A DNA stretch of 64,000 nucleotides, taken from assembly GCF_000406165.1 (NCBI RefSeq), contig NZ_CM001977.1:2650790-2714789 (forward strand), in the 5' to 3' direction. The notes under the pieces are model-generated. The model saw only the letters and a program-made list of their open reading frames with translations. It searched no databases and was not told the origin of the DNA. Position 1 is the first letter of the stretch; every line of letters starts with the position of its first letter. This document shows, one piece after another, positions 42,865-51,311 of this stretch. A program made the translations under genes and the position numbers. Source of the stretch: Dickeya zeae NCPPB 2538 (lineage in GTDB: Bacteria; Pseudomonadota; Gammaproteobacteria; Enterobacterales; Enterobacteriaceae).

Positions 42865-44208
42865 TTATCTTACTACATGCTTATGCCTTACCTCTATGAC
42901 GACTTTATCATGTGATATGTCATTAAGTATTTTGTCAAACACCATTGTATTATTCGCATCCAGATTCGCATCCCACTCATCAAGAAGAAGGATAGAAATA
43001 CCATCATCTGATAGTAGTCTATTAATATTTTCACGATGTTTTTGCCCTGTAGAGCCCTTGACATCGACTATACCTATACTATTCTCCGGCCCGAGTAAAA
43101 CAGAATCATCAGTCATCTTTTTTATTACCTTGAGGATAGATGACTTTCCAGAACCATTCGGCCCTTCCACCCGATATCGCCCTGGCGACGCACAGCCATG
43201 GGATATATAATCAATGAACTCGCGAACAGATAGATTCGAATTATTCCCACTAAGATTATGAATAATAACATCATCATCATTAATATTTTCCTCATAATCT
43301 ACTTCTGCCAATGAGGACGGGAATCGTTGAAGATTCTTCACCTTGTTTTTAATTAGCATAAGTTGAGTTGTATGCATACTCGCAGCATTGATACTTTGAA
43401 AAAGCTGTATGGTTCTTGGCAAGACTGCAACGATAGCACCGAGAATTTCAGGCCTAACCAAAGTTGATTGCCAGGAAATATAAACCAGCGGTGGTATAGT
43501 AATAAGAACTGGGATACATGCCAAAATTTGCTCTAATTTTTTGTATTTTTGAAGCACAGAGAAAAAGACTGAGTGTTTATCAGACGCATAATTTAACGCT
43601 TCAGAGTAATGTTTTTTTAAACCAAAAAAACCGTTATCCCATATTTTATCAATTGCATGAAAAGCATTCACCTTGCTATTTTGTATTTCAGATGACATTT
43701 TATTAATGGATTTACTAGAATAGTAAATCAGCAACCATGAAAACACAACACAACAGATAATAACCGAAGATATATTCCCACCCAAAACAAAAATCAATGC
43801 AACAATAGTAAATAACACATTAAAATATAAAGCGAGAATTTCCACATAATAAAATGAAGCCTCTTCGATAGTTGGAAGAGATTCACCCGCTATCCAATTG
43901 AGAGTTCTCCTCTTATTATCCTGCGATGAGAGGGATGGTTTCTTTATTACCTCACCAAATACCCAACAATAGTATTCAGCCCAAACAGAATTAGAAAGCC
44001 TTGTTCTTGTATACAAAGAAAGAGAGCCAAAAACATAGCAAAATGCGATGCTGGCATAAAACAACACGATATAATTAAACGTTTTATCAATGTTACTTGA
44101 TATGTTGTAGCCAGCAACACCTATAAAGTAAGTCGATAACCCAACCAATACTTGCTGCAACGCAACAAGGAATACGCTGGATAAAAACCAAAAATTTTTT
44201 ATGATCAT
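42865..44208 (-). CDS. Fused membrane-ATPase ABC exporter (cyclic-peptide type)
   Basis: A 447-residue half transporter. Residues 1-270 hold about six hydrophobic segments (FLVALQQVLVGLSTYFIGVA, VLFTIVALIFVLG, SSVIICCVVFSWLLIYY, ACIPVLITIPPLVYI). The ATPase part has Walker A GPNGSGKS (349-356), a divergent signature GSTGQ (385-389) in place of LSGGQ, Walker B ISILLLDE (404-411) and a late His. Layout resembles the SyrD/PvdE cyclic-peptide exporters but is about 100 residues shorter, mainly in the ATPase half. It is the last gene of the RiPP-like operon. Strongly AT-rich. Export of the modified peptide is the expected role. Confidence 0.78.
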   Translation of the reverse strand: MIIKNFWFLSSVFLVALQQVLVGLSTYFIGVAGYNISSNIDKTFNYIVLFYASIAFCYVFGSLSLYTRTRLSNSVWAEYYCWVFGEVIKKPSLSSQDNKRRTLNWIAGESLPTIEEASFYYVEILALYFNVLFTIVALIFVLGGNISSVIICCVVFSWLLIYYSSKSINKMSSEIQNSKVNAFHAIDKIWDNGFFGLKKHYSEALNYASDKHSVFFSVLQKYKKLEQILACIPVLITIPPLVYISWQSTLVRPEILGAIVAVLPRTIQLFQSINAASMHTTQLMLIKNKVKNLQRFPSSLAEVDYEENINDDDVIIHNLSGNNSNLSVREFIDYISHGCASPGRYRVEGPNGSGKSSILKVIKKMTDDSVLLGPENSIGIVDVKGSTGQKHRENINRLLSDDGISILLLDEWDANLDANNTMVFDKILNDISHDKVVIEVRHKHVVR

Positions 44209-44308
44209 TAAATACTCACTAAATCACTTATCACCTATTGAACTTATAACACATAAAAATTCAAATTTAAATAATAAATTACATTGATATTATCCTGATA
44301 ATATACAG

Positions 44309-45376
44309 CTAATCTAAAAATATAGATTTTATTATTCGCCTCAATTTATTTTCATCATCAACAGATATATGTGGATAAACTTGTTTTTCAATAGTGTTTT
44401 TAATATTAATTCCAACCTTCCCCTCCATCAAAGTTAAATCTTCCTCGGTGTAACATGCAGCTAATGCAGAAAGTGCAAGACGTACAGAGTAATCATTAAA
44501 CTTCGGCTTTACTGTGTTTGTTATAAATTGTGAATATGATCTAAAAGTAGCCGAGGCAATAATTTCTTTTCTGATCTCATGATCAATATCATTTTTCGAA
44601 CTATTTAGATAGGCAGAGATAACATCTATGTTATTTGGAGTGAATATTAATCTAGAAAGCTTTACTATAGCCCAAAAATTTTCCGTGTAACTCCATGCAC
44701 CCATTGAATTTAGTAGTGTTGAAGAAAATGATTTCTCGTCATATCTATTCAGATTTAGAAAAAAATTAATCATTTTTTTGAATACAAGACCAGCCTCAGA
44801 ATGATTCACCCTTATAAATGGAGGGAAATAGTTTAATTGTGCAGGTAATTCTGTAATTGGATGGGTCCTTACTATAATAGATATAGTTGGTTTTTCTATA
44901 TGAAAAACAGCATGCTTTTCCTCTCGCCCAGGATAAATGGAGTGAAAATCGCCAGGATTTAGTATTTCTGCATCACAGAGCCAAGAATTTCCTAGAGCAA
45001 GATTTTGACTTACTATTTTTCTTTCATTAAATCCATATGCGGCGTTTAAAGAGACACCTTTTAACTGCTGTAGTACACCAGTAAATCCATGATCATGAAT
45101 GGCTGTGTCTTTATCAAACCATGTAAGAACTTCAACATAAAACTTTCCATTATCGAATAACTTCACATGAAGATCAGAAAAGTCAGAACTGATCTGAACA
45201 TTTTGCACATAACTATCATTCAGAAATGTAATAATGTCTTTATAGTCAAATTCTTTATGTAATTCATACCGAGACATTTCTTCTTTAGCGATATCTGGGA
45301 ATATTCTATAATCATTATCACTCATCACCCAGCGATTCTCTATTCTCTTGGCCATTTCAAAAATTAATTTATTCAT
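44309..45376 (-). CDS. Cupin-type putative peptide oxygenase (cysteine-dioxygenase-like core)
   Basis: A 355-residue protein I do not recognise as a named family. Residues 70-170 look like a cupin metal site: TAIHDHGFTGVLQQLKG with His94 and His96, then NPGDFHSIYPG and EKHAVFH with His145, His155 and His159. The arrangement His-x-His, Gly-rich turn, later His is that of cysteine-dioxygenase-type non-haem iron enzymes. Residues 180-355 are helical, with no recognised domain. Its ATG overlaps the stop of the HExxH gene (ATGA), so the two are probably produced in equal amounts. Together with its partners it is proposed to modify the 44-residue peptide; that is an inference. Confidence 0.6.
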   Translation of the reverse strand: MNKLIFEMAKRIENRWVMSDNDYRIFPDIAKEEMSRYELHKEFDYKDIITFLNDSYVQNVQISSDFSDLHVKLFDNGKFYVEVLTWFDKDTAIHDHGFTGVLQQLKGVSLNAAYGFNERKIVSQNLALGNSWLCDAEILNPGDFHSIYPGREEKHAVFHIEKPTISIIVRTHPITELPAQLNYFPPFIRVNHSEAGLVFKKMINFFLNLNRYDEKSFSSTLLNSMGAWSYTENFWAIVKLSRLIFTPNNIDVISAYLNSSKNDIDHEIRKEIIASATFRSYSQFITNTVKPKFNDYSVRLALSALAACYTEEDLTLMEGKVGINIKNTIEKQVYPHISVDDENKLRRIIKSIFLD

Positions 45377-46236
45377 ATAGCAACCTTAAAATTTTCGTGA
45401 CTATTGATAACTTCTTCGCATCTATTAATGATATCCAGTGTATGCTCGGTTATCACAGCATCTCTGTTTAGCATTTTGCGAACATCTTCGATAGAATTAA
45501 GCGTATTCTGGCGCAAATTCTGAGTATTAGGATGTATTGAAACACTATTCTCACCAAGAAAACATCTACGAGAATTCAGTATTTCTGAAGAAACTACAAT
45601 ACTATGTATAACCTTATCCAATGGCCTAGCTCTAACAAGCAAGGCTGATATCGCATAGTTTTCTTTTTTTTGCATTTCTTTATAAAAAAACTGTTGATGG
45701 CATCTTTCATCTATAAATAATAAATGATGAGTTAACTCATGTACCAAAAACTCAGCAATATCATACTTTGTTAGTTTCCCATGACCACTTATCCAAACTA
45801 CACCGATAGCGGTCGATGATGAACCACCAAATGAAGATGTATTACCTGATACTCTTGTTTTTCTGAAGAAAAAACTATGTATTATGAGATCGACCATGAA
45901 ACGATACTCATATGTGAGAAGTTCTTTTGCCTCAGAAATCATCGAAGATAGCCGTTCTATTTCATTTTCTGAGTGTAAATCACCAATGATGTCATTTTGA
46001 TTCATATCATTCAGACTACTCGGTTGATAAATCAGTTTTAACCTATCTGATACATCAGAGTCATAGATGAATTTATTGTCAGAATAATTAACAGGCTGGC
46101 GAGGCTGATGATAGCTAAGGAAATTAAGGTACGCACATCTCAAATCATCATTATTTTCTATTTTCTTTTCTGAAAATCTCTTAGAAAGAAGGTAAATATT
46201 TTTTATTGAATAATTGATGCCATATAATGATAACAT
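45373..46236 (-). CDS. HExxH-motif putative peptide-modifying enzyme
   Basis: A 287-residue protein with His166-Glu167-x-x-His170 in EFLVHELTHHLLFID, preceded by SSSTAIGVVWIS. This pattern fits the HEXXH-motif family found in peptide-modification clusters; some members are reported as 2-oxoglutarate-dependent peptide beta-hydroxylases rather than proteases. A zinc peptidase is the alternative. No signal peptide. The start at 46236 is fixed by GGAGGT six bases upstream; the frame continues to a TTG at 46248. It follows the precursor-like peptide gene and a 10-bp hairpin, and overlaps the cupin gene by 4 bp. Low GC like its neighbours, consistent with recent transfer. Confidence 0.68.
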   Translation of the reverse strand: MLSLYGINYSIKNIYLLSKRFSEKKIENNDDLRCAYLNFLSYHQPRQPVNYSDNKFIYDSDVSDRLKLIYQPSSLNDMNQNDIIGDLHSENEIERLSSMISEAKELLTYEYRFMVDLIIHSFFFRKTRVSGNTSSFGGSSSTAIGVVWISGHGKLTKYDIAEFLVHELTHHLLFIDERCHQQFFYKEMQKKENYAISALLVRARPLDKVIHSIVVSSEILNSRRCFLGENSVSIHPNTQNLRQNTLNSIEDVRKMLNRDAVITEHTLDIINRCEEVINSHENFKVAI

Positions 46237-46255
46237 AACAACCTCCAAATGAATG

Positions 46256-46281
46256 ACAGCCTTAGTATTGTCTAAGGCTGT
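46256..46281 (-). terminator. Attenuator-like hairpin between precursor and enzyme genes
   Basis: ACAGCCTTAG (46256-46265) and CTAAGGCTGT (46272-46281) form a perfect 10-bp stem with a 6-base loop. It starts 11 bp after the precursor stop codon and ends 19 bp before the next start. No T-tract follows on the minus strand, so partial termination or protection of the precursor mRNA is more likely than a full stop. This arrangement is common in bacteriocin operons that need excess precursor. Confidence 0.7.
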
Positions 46282-46291
46282 TTAGATATTT

Positions 46292-46426
46292 TTAGAGATC
46301 AAAGGCTAGCATGTTCATTGGACCTAAAACATCAACATCCTCTCTCTCCATATTCATAGTTTGTTCATTGGCTTCTTTAAATTCTTCATCCTTAACATTC
46401 GCAATAATCTCATCAATATTAATCAT
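46292..46426 (-). CDS. Candidate RiPP precursor peptide
   Basis: A 44-residue peptide starting MINIDEIIANVKDEEF. The first ~25 residues are acidic and helix-prone, as in leader peptides. The C-terminal ~18 residues (beginning near REDVDVLG, ending in LAFDL) would be the core; they contain three Asp, one Asn, one Pro and no Cys. The ATG at 46426 is seven bases after GAGGA; the adjacent ATG at 46429 is possible. The open frame continues upstream to 46510, but that extension would begin at the transcription start. A strong promoter lies upstream and a hairpin separates it from the enzyme genes. No known family was recognised; the call rests on size, leader-like sequence and context. Confidence 0.6.
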   Translation of the reverse strand: MINIDEIIANVKDEEFKEANEQTMNMEREDVDVLGPMNMLAFDL

Positions 46427-46514
46427 CATTACTTCCTCAAAATAGTTATATGCAGAAGGCGAGGCTTCAAAATAGTTAAATTTTAATTTACAACCATCTT
46501 TAAGCTTCAAAATT

Positions 46515-46544
46515 TTTATAGCGCCAATGTGATAAAACTGTCAA
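46515..46544 (-). promoter_or_regulatory. Sigma-70 promoter of the RiPP-like operon
   Basis: On the minus strand TTGACA (46544-46539) and TATAAA (46520-46515) are separated by 18 bp. The -35 box is a perfect match to consensus. Transcription should start near 46508, leaving an untranslated leader of about 80 bases before the precursor start. Confidence 0.7.
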
Positions 46545-46929
46545 TGCAGTCCAGAAACAATACAGTCCCAAGAAGAAAAACAAATACTCACAAAAAATCA
46601 GAAATAGGAATTAAAAAACAATAAGTTATTGATGTCTACATGTATAAAAAAACAAGAATTACATTCTAAATCCATCATATATTGATCTAGAACAATGAAG
46701 TAATTAATTTATTGAATATGAAACAAATATTTTTATCCCGAGATGATGGGAAAATAAAAAACCAATATCACAGATATATATAGAATTTTATCTCTTTATA
46801 ATAAAGGAACATGAAAGTGTTATATCAAGCAGAATAAGTTTATATAAGTTATCACAAAAACAAAAACCAAGCACTTTGAAATAAAAATATCTAATTTAAT
46901 TTATACATTATAATCACATGAAGTTAAGT
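46545..46929. other. AT-rich intergenic region
   Basis: About 385 bp of very AT-rich sequence between the RiPP-like promoter and the IS remnant. I see no gene, no clear hairpin and no second copy elsewhere in the window. Confidence 0.6.
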
Positions 46930-47552
46930 GTTTATAAATAACCAAATATTTCTGGTTCTGTCCAGCCGTGTCGATACGATTCCGCTGCCCTTTGGGCATC
47001 CAATCGGCACCGACTTTCGGGTTCAGGTCTATATCTAATTCATCCTGATAAAACAAAGGATTAGCCTCTGACTCTTGAGCCAGCACCTGCTCGATAACAG
47101 CCGCTTTTCATCATAATGCGGGTCACTATTTTCAGCGTCGGCTCGGCTCTTCTACGACAGACCATACCGGCCTGTTTGAGGTATAGGTACAGAGTGGCAC
47201 GGTGAGGCGATGAAGCGTCACGTCAAAAAGCCGGTTGACGATACGGGTCAGGAACTCCGTGTTCCAGCGGGAGCGCAGCCAGCCGAAATACTTCGGCGAC
47301 CGGTCAGCAAGGCACTCGACCGGGTCTTAGGCTCTTAAGTCCTTCAACACCCTGTAAAGTAGACCAGTTTATCCATCTTCCGACGGATGAACGCGCAGCA
47401 CAAAACAGTATGGCAACCTCGGTGACGGTCATTCCCCGATGCAACATCAACATGGCAATGAGTCGTCTGGCATAATTTTTATCGTGGGTTTGTTGGGCTG
47501 CTTTGCACATCAGTTGGCGTTCTTCATCAGGGATTGCTGCTATGATCGGCAT
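46930..47552 (-). pseudogene. Decayed IS630-family transposase
   Basis: Three blocks on the minus strand match an IS630-type transposase in order. The N-terminal helix-turn-helix block (47552-47304) reads MPIIAAIPDEERQLMCKA and ARSSVGRWINW. A middle block at about 47100-47330 encodes the segment around EYFGWLRSRWNTEF in another frame. The C-terminal block (to about 46930) reads FYQDELDIDLNPKVGADWMP with the DDE acidic residues. Frames are broken between blocks and the C-terminus is lost, so the element is dead. It marks the right edge of the AT-rich island. Confidence 0.85.
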
Positions 47553-47658
47553 CGCTCAGTCCGGTCAGTGATTTGAGATATTTGGCGATTGATCAGATCG
47601 CTCACTTTGGACTGAGTTCCCTTCAAGTGAGCTACTATTTGGCGAAGCTATTTAGGTC

Positions 47659-47682
47659 TCGGCCGCCATCCGAGGCGGCCGA
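47659..47682 (-). terminator. Strong GC hairpin after the raffinose permease gene
   Basis: TCGGCCGCC (47659-47667) and GGCGGCCGA (47674-47682) form a 9-bp GC-rich stem with a 6-base loop, 18 bp downstream of the permease stop. There is no T-run, but position fits the end of the raf operon. Confidence 0.55.
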
Positions 47683-47699
47683 CCCAAGAGCGAACGCCG

Positions 47700-48980
47700 T
47701 TAAGACACCGTGGTTCGATACGCCGCTTGCGGTGCGCCACGTGTACCCGATAGCGTGAAAGCGGAGATCAGCGTCACCGTCAGGGCAATCGCCCCGAGGA
47801 TTAAATAGGTGTGCTGAAAGCCAATACGGTCATACAGATTCCCGGCCATCGCTGACAGGAAAATCGCCGCCGATTGTTTGGCGAACTGAAAACCAATCAG
47901 GTAGATGGTGGCAGACAACCGGGTGTCAAAGGTGGTGGTGATATATTTGAACGCTCCTACCAGCAGGAACGGGACTTCCAGCGCATGCAGCATTTTCAGC
48001 GCGACCACTTCCACCACGCTGGTCGCAAACGCCGACCCGACGATACGCACCGTCATAATAATCCCCGCCACCAGCAGCGTGTTTTTAGCACCGATGCGAT
48101 TGATGATCCACGGCGAGCAAAACATGATGATCGCATTCGCCAGTTCGCCCAGCGTGGTGGCAAAACCAAATACTTCATTACCCTGCTGCGGTGTAGCGAA
48201 AAACGATTTAAAGAAGTTGGCGAACTGTTGGTCAAACACATCGTACACGCAGGCGACGCCTACCACGTACAAGACGAACATCCACAGTTTGCGATCGCCG
48301 AACACCCGGCCTGTCATTTTTAGCGTGACTTGTGGCTGATTGGCACCTAACGCGTCCATCACCTGTGCTGTCGGGTGGGCTTCCGGTCGGGCTATCAGCA
48401 GCAACACGAGCAGCAACACCGCCGCGACCGACCCCATCCAAAACACCAGTTCCGGGTTAACGTTAAACAGGATACCCGCCGTGGAGGCACACAATCCCCA
48501 ACCCAGGCAGCCAAACATGCGCGCTTTGCCGTACTCAAAACCGCTCTGGCGACTGACGCGCTCGATGTAGGCTTCCACCGCCGCAGAGCCTGCGGAAAAC
48601 ACCAGCCCGATGTAAACACCGCCCGTAACCGCCCCCAACAGGCTATTCACCTTTAATAGCGGTGCAAACACATACAAAAAGAACGGCGCGAACAAAAACA
48701 GCAGGATGGCGATGACCCACAGCAAGTGTTTTTTCAATCCCAGCCGGTCGGACAGTACCCCCATCAACGGCTGGAACAGAATGGCAAACAGTGAAATGGC
48801 GGAGAACACCACCCCGGTCTGGGTTTTGTTCAGACCAATCACCTCCGCCAGCCACACCGGCAGAAACGGGAAACAGGTCGCCATAATGAAAAAATACAGA
48901 AAGAAGAACAGGCCGAAAATCCAGAAATTACGATTATGTTTATGTGTTGTCGTGTGTAGGGTCGGTTGACTGATGTCCAT
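47700..48980 (-). CDS. rafB: LacY-family oligosaccharide:H+ symporter (raffinose permease type)
   Basis: A 426-residue major facilitator of the oligosaccharide:H+ symporter family, with twelve hydrophobic segments. The N-terminus NRNFWIFGLFFFLYFFIMAT and the GVVFSAISLFAILFQPLMG and LSDRLGLKKHLLW loop (GxLSDRLG) are LacY/RafB features. It imports raffinose, melibiose or related alpha-galactosides with protons. It follows the alpha-galactosidase gene by 53 bp; AAGGATAGATAT precedes the ATG. The name rafB rests on context; lactose-type substrates cannot be excluded. Confidence 0.88.
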   Translation of the reverse strand: MDISQPTLHTTTHKHNRNFWIFGLFFFLYFFIMATCFPFLPVWLAEVIGLNKTQTGVVFSAISLFAILFQPLMGVLSDRLGLKKHLLWVIAILLFLFAPFFLYVFAPLLKVNSLLGAVTGGVYIGLVFSAGSAAVEAYIERVSRQSGFEYGKARMFGCLGWGLCASTAGILFNVNPELVFWMGSVAAVLLLVLLLIARPEAHPTAQVMDALGANQPQVTLKMTGRVFGDRKLWMFVLYVVGVACVYDVFDQQFANFFKSFFATPQQGNEVFGFATTLGELANAIIMFCSPWIINRIGAKNTLLVAGIIMTVRIVGSAFATSVVEVVALKMLHALEVPFLLVGAFKYITTTFDTRLSATIYLIGFQFAKQSAAIFLSAMAGNLYDRIGFQHTYLILGAIALTVTLISAFTLSGTRGAPQAAYRTTVS

Positions 48981-49033
48981 ATATCTATCCTTAAAAAGGC
49001 CAGTCGGGGGAGAGGTCGCCCTCTCCCGCTGTA

Positions 49034-51163
49034 TTACAGACGTTCTAATTCCAGTAACAGCGCCGTTTCCGGGTTAAGAATGGGCAGGCGTAACCCGGCT
49101 TTCATCAACCATTCGCCGCTGTATTGCGCCGGTGCCGCCATCCAGGACGGTAACTGGCGCATGGTGCTGCCACCTTCGATAACCGGCTTCAGGTCTGGGT
49201 GGTCCACCACGGTTAAGCGATAACGGGCCTGCGCATCCAGCCCCGGGAAACGCAGCACCCCGGCCAGCGCGTAATCCGGCATGGCCAGTTGCGCGACCAG
49301 AAACAGCGCCTGCCGCCTATCCTCGCTGACGACACCCTGCACCTGTGTGGTGGCATCCGGCATATCGACCCGCCACAGGCGGCCGGTGTGCAATAGCGTG
49401 CGGTACTGGCGGTGCAACGCCACGTAATGGCGAAAACCAGCCTGTTCCTGCACGTCGGCACGTACCGGATCCAGCTCGATACCCATGTGACCAAACAACG
49501 CCGTCAGGCCACGAAAGGCAATACTGTGCTGACGCCCGGTGGCGTGACAGCGGTGGTGGCCGATGTGTGCGCCCATCACTTCGGGTGGGAAGAAGTAACT
49601 CATACCACGCTGAATCGTCTGCCGCTCCAGCGCGTCGTTATTGTCAGACGCCCAGAAGCGGTGGCTACGCCGCAGCACCTCGTAGTCGATACGCCCACCG
49701 CCAGAGGCACAGGACTCAAACTCCACCTGCGGGAAGCATTCGCCCAGTACATCAAGCAGATGATAAAACGCCTTTGTCTGGCGATCGGCGGCCGCCTGCC
49801 CCTGATGGGCCGGTTGCACCAGCTCGCGGTTCATGTCCCACTTCACGTAATCGATAGGGTGTTCACCCAGCAGCCAGCTCAGGCGCGCCAGCAGATAATC
49901 GAATACCTCAGGGTTCGCCAGATCGAGTGCATACTGATAACGCCCGGTCGGCTGCTCGTAACCGGGCACGGCCAGCAACCAATCCGGGTGCGCGCGATAC
50001 AGCTCGGAATTCGGGTTGACCATTTCCGGCTCCACCCAGATACCGAACTCCATGCCGAGTGAGCGCACATGGTTTATCACCGGCATCAGCCCTTGCGGGT
50101 ATTTTTCCGCGTCCACGTACCAGTCGCCGAGGGCGGCACGGTCATGGTCACGCCCGCGAAACCAGCCGTCATCGATAATAAAACGCTCAACACCCAGCGC
50201 AGCAGCCTGCGTCGCCATCTGCATGATGTAGTCCGGGTCGTGTTTAAAATAGATACCTTCCCAGGTATTGAGGTGCACCGGGCGGGCGTTAGCGCGAGGA
50301 AAGCGAATAATTTCCTGGCGCAAAAAGCGGTGAAACTGTTGGCTCATACCGTTGAGTCCCTGCTCAGAGCAGGCGGCGTACAGCCACGGCGTGGTCAGGG
50401 ATTCCCCCTGCGCCAGCGCGATTTCGCCGGGCAGATACAGCGCTTCCGCCTGCACCAGCCGTCGTCCATCGGTTTTCACCTCCGCTCGCAACCGATGGTT
50501 GCCGCTCCAGCCGAGGTGCGCCCCCCATACGCGTCCCTGTTGCTCGGAAAATCCCGGCTCGCCGCTCACCATCGCCGGGAAATATTCATGCGAGGTGCGC
50601 CCACGGCGGTTTTCCTGAACCAGACTGCCGTGTGACAGTAGCGTGCGGTGTGGCTGAAACTCCCGTACCCAGCGCCCGTGAAACGCCATCACCTCCGCCG
50701 CCGATTCCGGCAACGGCAACGTGACCGCCAGCCGCTGCACCTGCCAGTCACCCGGATGCAGGTTGGTCAGACAATGACGCAGTTGCAGCACACCGCTGTC
50801 AGCGTGCAGCTTGAATTCGCTGGTCAGACGCAAGCCCGCCTGACGGTCTTCTGCGTCAATGATCAGGTGTTGTGGACTCGGTTGTTCTACCGCCACGGTA
50901 GTCAACACCGCAAAGGCGTCAAGACCGTTACGATGCCCTTCAACGCCCGGCGAGCCAAATAACCCACGCCCGGTTTCCGCCGCCAGTGTCACCGGCACAT
51001 CTACATCCAGTCGGCCGTTCGCCACTGGTCGTGACAGACTCTGCACATCCTGTGGTGAAAAGTCTGCCAGATGTGGCCCCCAATACAGTATTTCCGCTGC
51101 CGGTCGGCAGCGCACAATCACATCCGTCACCGAACTGGTCAGACGAATTAGCGTCGTTTCCAT
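49034..51163 (-). CDS. rafA: Alpha-galactosidase, glycoside hydrolase family 36
   Basis: A 709-residue GH36 alpha-galactosidase that removes alpha-1,6-galactose from raffinose, stachyose and melibiose in the cytoplasm. The N-terminal beta-sandwich (about 1-300) includes HEYFPAMV. The catalytic barrel has FIIDDGWFRGRD, FGIWVEPEMVNPNS, the nucleophile Asp in IDYVKWDMNRE and the acid/base Asp in HRFWASDNND, with CASGGGRIDYE between. The start at 51163 (METTLIRL) is chosen because AGGAGG lies six bases upstream; the ATG two codons earlier abuts that site. Two LacI-type operators lie just upstream. Confidence 0.95.
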   Translation of the reverse strand: METTLIRLTSSVTDVIVRCRPAAEILYWGPHLADFSPQDVQSLSRPVANGRLDVDVPVTLAAETGRGLFGSPGVEGHRNGLDAFAVLTTVAVEQPSPQHLIIDAEDRQAGLRLTSEFKLHADSGVLQLRHCLTNLHPGDWQVQRLAVTLPLPESAAEVMAFHGRWVREFQPHRTLLSHGSLVQENRRGRTSHEYFPAMVSGEPGFSEQQGRVWGAHLGWSGNHRLRAEVKTDGRRLVQAEALYLPGEIALAQGESLTTPWLYAACSEQGLNGMSQQFHRFLRQEIIRFPRANARPVHLNTWEGIYFKHDPDYIMQMATQAAALGVERFIIDDGWFRGRDHDRAALGDWYVDAEKYPQGLMPVINHVRSLGMEFGIWVEPEMVNPNSELYRAHPDWLLAVPGYEQPTGRYQYALDLANPEVFDYLLARLSWLLGEHPIDYVKWDMNRELVQPAHQGQAAADRQTKAFYHLLDVLGECFPQVEFESCASGGGRIDYEVLRRSHRFWASDNNDALERQTIQRGMSYFFPPEVMGAHIGHHRCHATGRQHSIAFRGLTALFGHMGIELDPVRADVQEQAGFRHYVALHRQYRTLLHTGRLWRVDMPDATTQVQGVVSEDRRQALFLVAQLAMPDYALAGVLRFPGLDAQARYRLTVVDHPDLKPVIEGGSTMRQLPSWMAAPAQYSGEWLMKAGLRLPILNPETALLLELERL

Positions 51164-51200
51164 CCTCATCCTCCTGAATGGTTGATGAGGTTAGTTGTAT

Positions 51201-51240
51201 TCCGAAACGTTTCGGATAAAAACCGAAACGTTTCGGTTTT
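51201..51240. promoter_or_regulatory. Two perfect LacI-family operators
   Basis: TCCGAAACGTTTCGGA (51201-51216) and ACCGAAACGTTTCGGT (51222-51237, symmetric out to 51219-51240) share the core CCGAAACGTTTCGG. Centres are 21 bp apart, two helical turns, so two repressor dimers can sit on one face. The site is between the regulator gene and the alpha-galactosidase gene and lies 38 bp upstream of the latter's start. Confidence 0.9.
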
Positions 51241-51311
51241 GTGATCGGGTTAAAAAACGAACGCAGGAACAAGGGAGGAAAACGATGACGAAACAGGCGG
51301 ACGCAGTCGGG

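Noticed and set aside
46430..46510. N-terminal extension of the precursor peptide
   Set aside because: It would start at or before the predicted transcription start at about 46508; the internal ATG has a good ribosome-binding site.
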